5,211 nt of DNA. Origin: Bacillota bacterium (GTDB lineage: Bacteria; Bacillota; Desulfitobacteriia; Desulfitobacteriales; Desulfitobacteriaceae). The notes beneath the pieces are model-generated. The model worked only from the letters and a program-made list of their open reading frames with translations, searched no databases and was not told the DNA's origin. Of the stretch, positions 4,611 to 5,211 are shown piece by piece. Location of the stretch: contig JAJZSC010000282.1 in assembly GCA_021849995.1 (NCBI GenBank), positions 1 to 5,211 of the forward strand, written 5' to 3'. The first letter of the stretch is position 1; every line of letters begins with the position of its first letter. A program made the position numbers and the translations under genes.

Positions 4611-5211
4611 TTAGATTTTACCTAAGAAATCCTTTACTATCTTTGCAAAATGTTCCGGCTGGTCAAGAATCATGCCGTGCCCAGCATCTTTTACTTCCGC
4701 TACAGAGATATTCAGAGCACGCATTTTTTTCCCTGTTACTGCGTTCCATGATTTTTCACCTACCACCCATAACAAAGGCACTTCAACCTTGTGGATAAAA
4801 TCAGGCTCAAAGGGCATATCCTTTACTAATTGGTGCGAACTAAAGTATAAAGCAGCGGGATCAGCTAGGTTTAGGGTCTTAAAAAATTGACTATCTGCAA
4901 GGGAGCTCTCATGGGTTGGTGCAAAACTTTGAACCCAACCGGCGTACTCTTTTTCAAACTTCTCCAAGGAACCGATAGCCATAATTGCCCGGCTAAAAAG
5001 TCCGGTTCCTTTTTGAATAAAACTCTCACATAGAATAAGGGATTTAATGAGTTCCGGAAATTGACGGTACAACTCGAGTGCAATGGTTCCACCCATGCTG
5101 TGTCCGATAACATTAATTTTGTTTATTCCTAACGATACTATTAAGCTTGCTAAAGCCTGGGCCTGATGCTTAAAATCATAGAGTTTAGAAACTTTGGCAC
5201 TGACGCCATAG
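4611..5211 (-). CDS. Alpha/beta hydrolase, C-terminal part (199 aa visible, 5' end outside window)
   Basis: The reading frame is open to the window edge, so the N-terminus lies beyond base 5211. The ATG at 5096 falls inside the nucleophile motif and cannot be the start. Visible residue 38 is the nucleophile serine in VIGHSMGG (34-41), the classic elbow after strand 5. H178 in DAGHGMILDQPEHF (175-188) is the catalytic histidine. The usual acid site after strand 7, GEKD in many relatives, reads GEKS here (151-154). E62 in LILCESF, after strand 6, is a candidate replacement. The cap region (63-140) is rich in Phe, Lys and Ala. The family acts on esters, lactones, epoxides and C-C bonds, and the substrate cannot be named. 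A complete member is about 250-280 residues, so some 60-80 are missing. The protein is probably cytosolic. Confidence 0.9.
   Translation of the reverse strand, partial: YGVSAKVSKLYDFKHQAQALASLIVSLGINKINVIGHSMGGTIALELYRQFPELIKSLILCESFIQKGTGLFSRAIMAIGSLEKFEKEYAGWVQSFAPTHESSLADSQFFKTLNLADPAALYFSSHQLVKDMPFEPDFIHKVEVPLLWVVGEKSWNAVTGKKMRALNISVAEVKDAGHGMILDQPEHFAKIVKDFLGKI

Noticed and set aside
4672..4890. Plus-strand ORF of 72 codons opposite the hydrolase
   Set aside because: It is antisense to the conserved hydrolase frame and has no RBS.
4871..5113. Minus-strand ORF of 80 codons overlapping the hydrolase in another frame
   Set aside because: The hydrolase frame carries the GHSMGG motif and is open to the window edge; this alternative frame shows no motif.

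Overview
The window looks like a chromosomal segment of a low-GC, endospore-forming Firmicute, most likely a clostridial/Peptococcaceae-type organism (Desulfosporosinus or Desulfitobacterium style). The evidence is AT-rich DNA, strong AGGAGG ribosome binding sites, rho-independent terminators, two tiny YjcZ-like sporulation membrane proteins and a LysM protein of spore-surface type. The genus is an inference from gene content and general resemblance; no marker gene is present.

Layout, left to right. (1) 1-372: two very short minus-strand genes in tandem (36 and 34 codons), each a Gly/Tyr-rich head plus one membrane helix, behind a sequence that matches a sigma-K promoter well. (2) 373-1310: about 900 bases without a convincing gene. 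This stretch is structured: a minus-strand terminator with no gene to serve, a 16-bp inverted repeat whose copies lie 500 bases apart, five degenerate 33-36-bp tandem repeats that read as 11-12 codon units, and several smaller inverted repeats. It looks like a decayed repetitive gene or a small non-autonomous element. (3) 1311-2182: a single plus-strand gene for a 253-residue conserved protein of unknown function, with its own promoter region, an excellent RBS and a strong terminator shared with the convergent gene. (4) 2203-3632: minus-strand APC-superfamily amino acid permease closely resembling the Bacillus serine/threonine exchanger SteT, with a probable sigma-A promoter. (5) 3672-4333: minus-strand 160-residue protein with a Met-Pro-Gly repeat N-terminus and a C-terminal LysM domain, with its own terminator and a sigma-K/E-like upstream sequence. 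(6) 4334-4610: intergenic, with a minus-strand terminator and one tiny ORF of doubtful status. (7) 4611-5211: the C-terminal 199 residues of an alpha/beta hydrolase running off the right edge.

The genes appear to be independent transcription units, not one operon: terminators or promoters separate nearly every pair. The one shared theme is sporulation. The YjcZ-like pair and the LysM protein are both preceded by mother-cell-type promoter matches, suggesting late expression and location in the spore envelope. I found no CRISPR array, tRNA, rRNA, transposase or defence system. The most unusual parts are the repeat-filled gene-free region at 430-1050 and the repeat-headed LysM protein.
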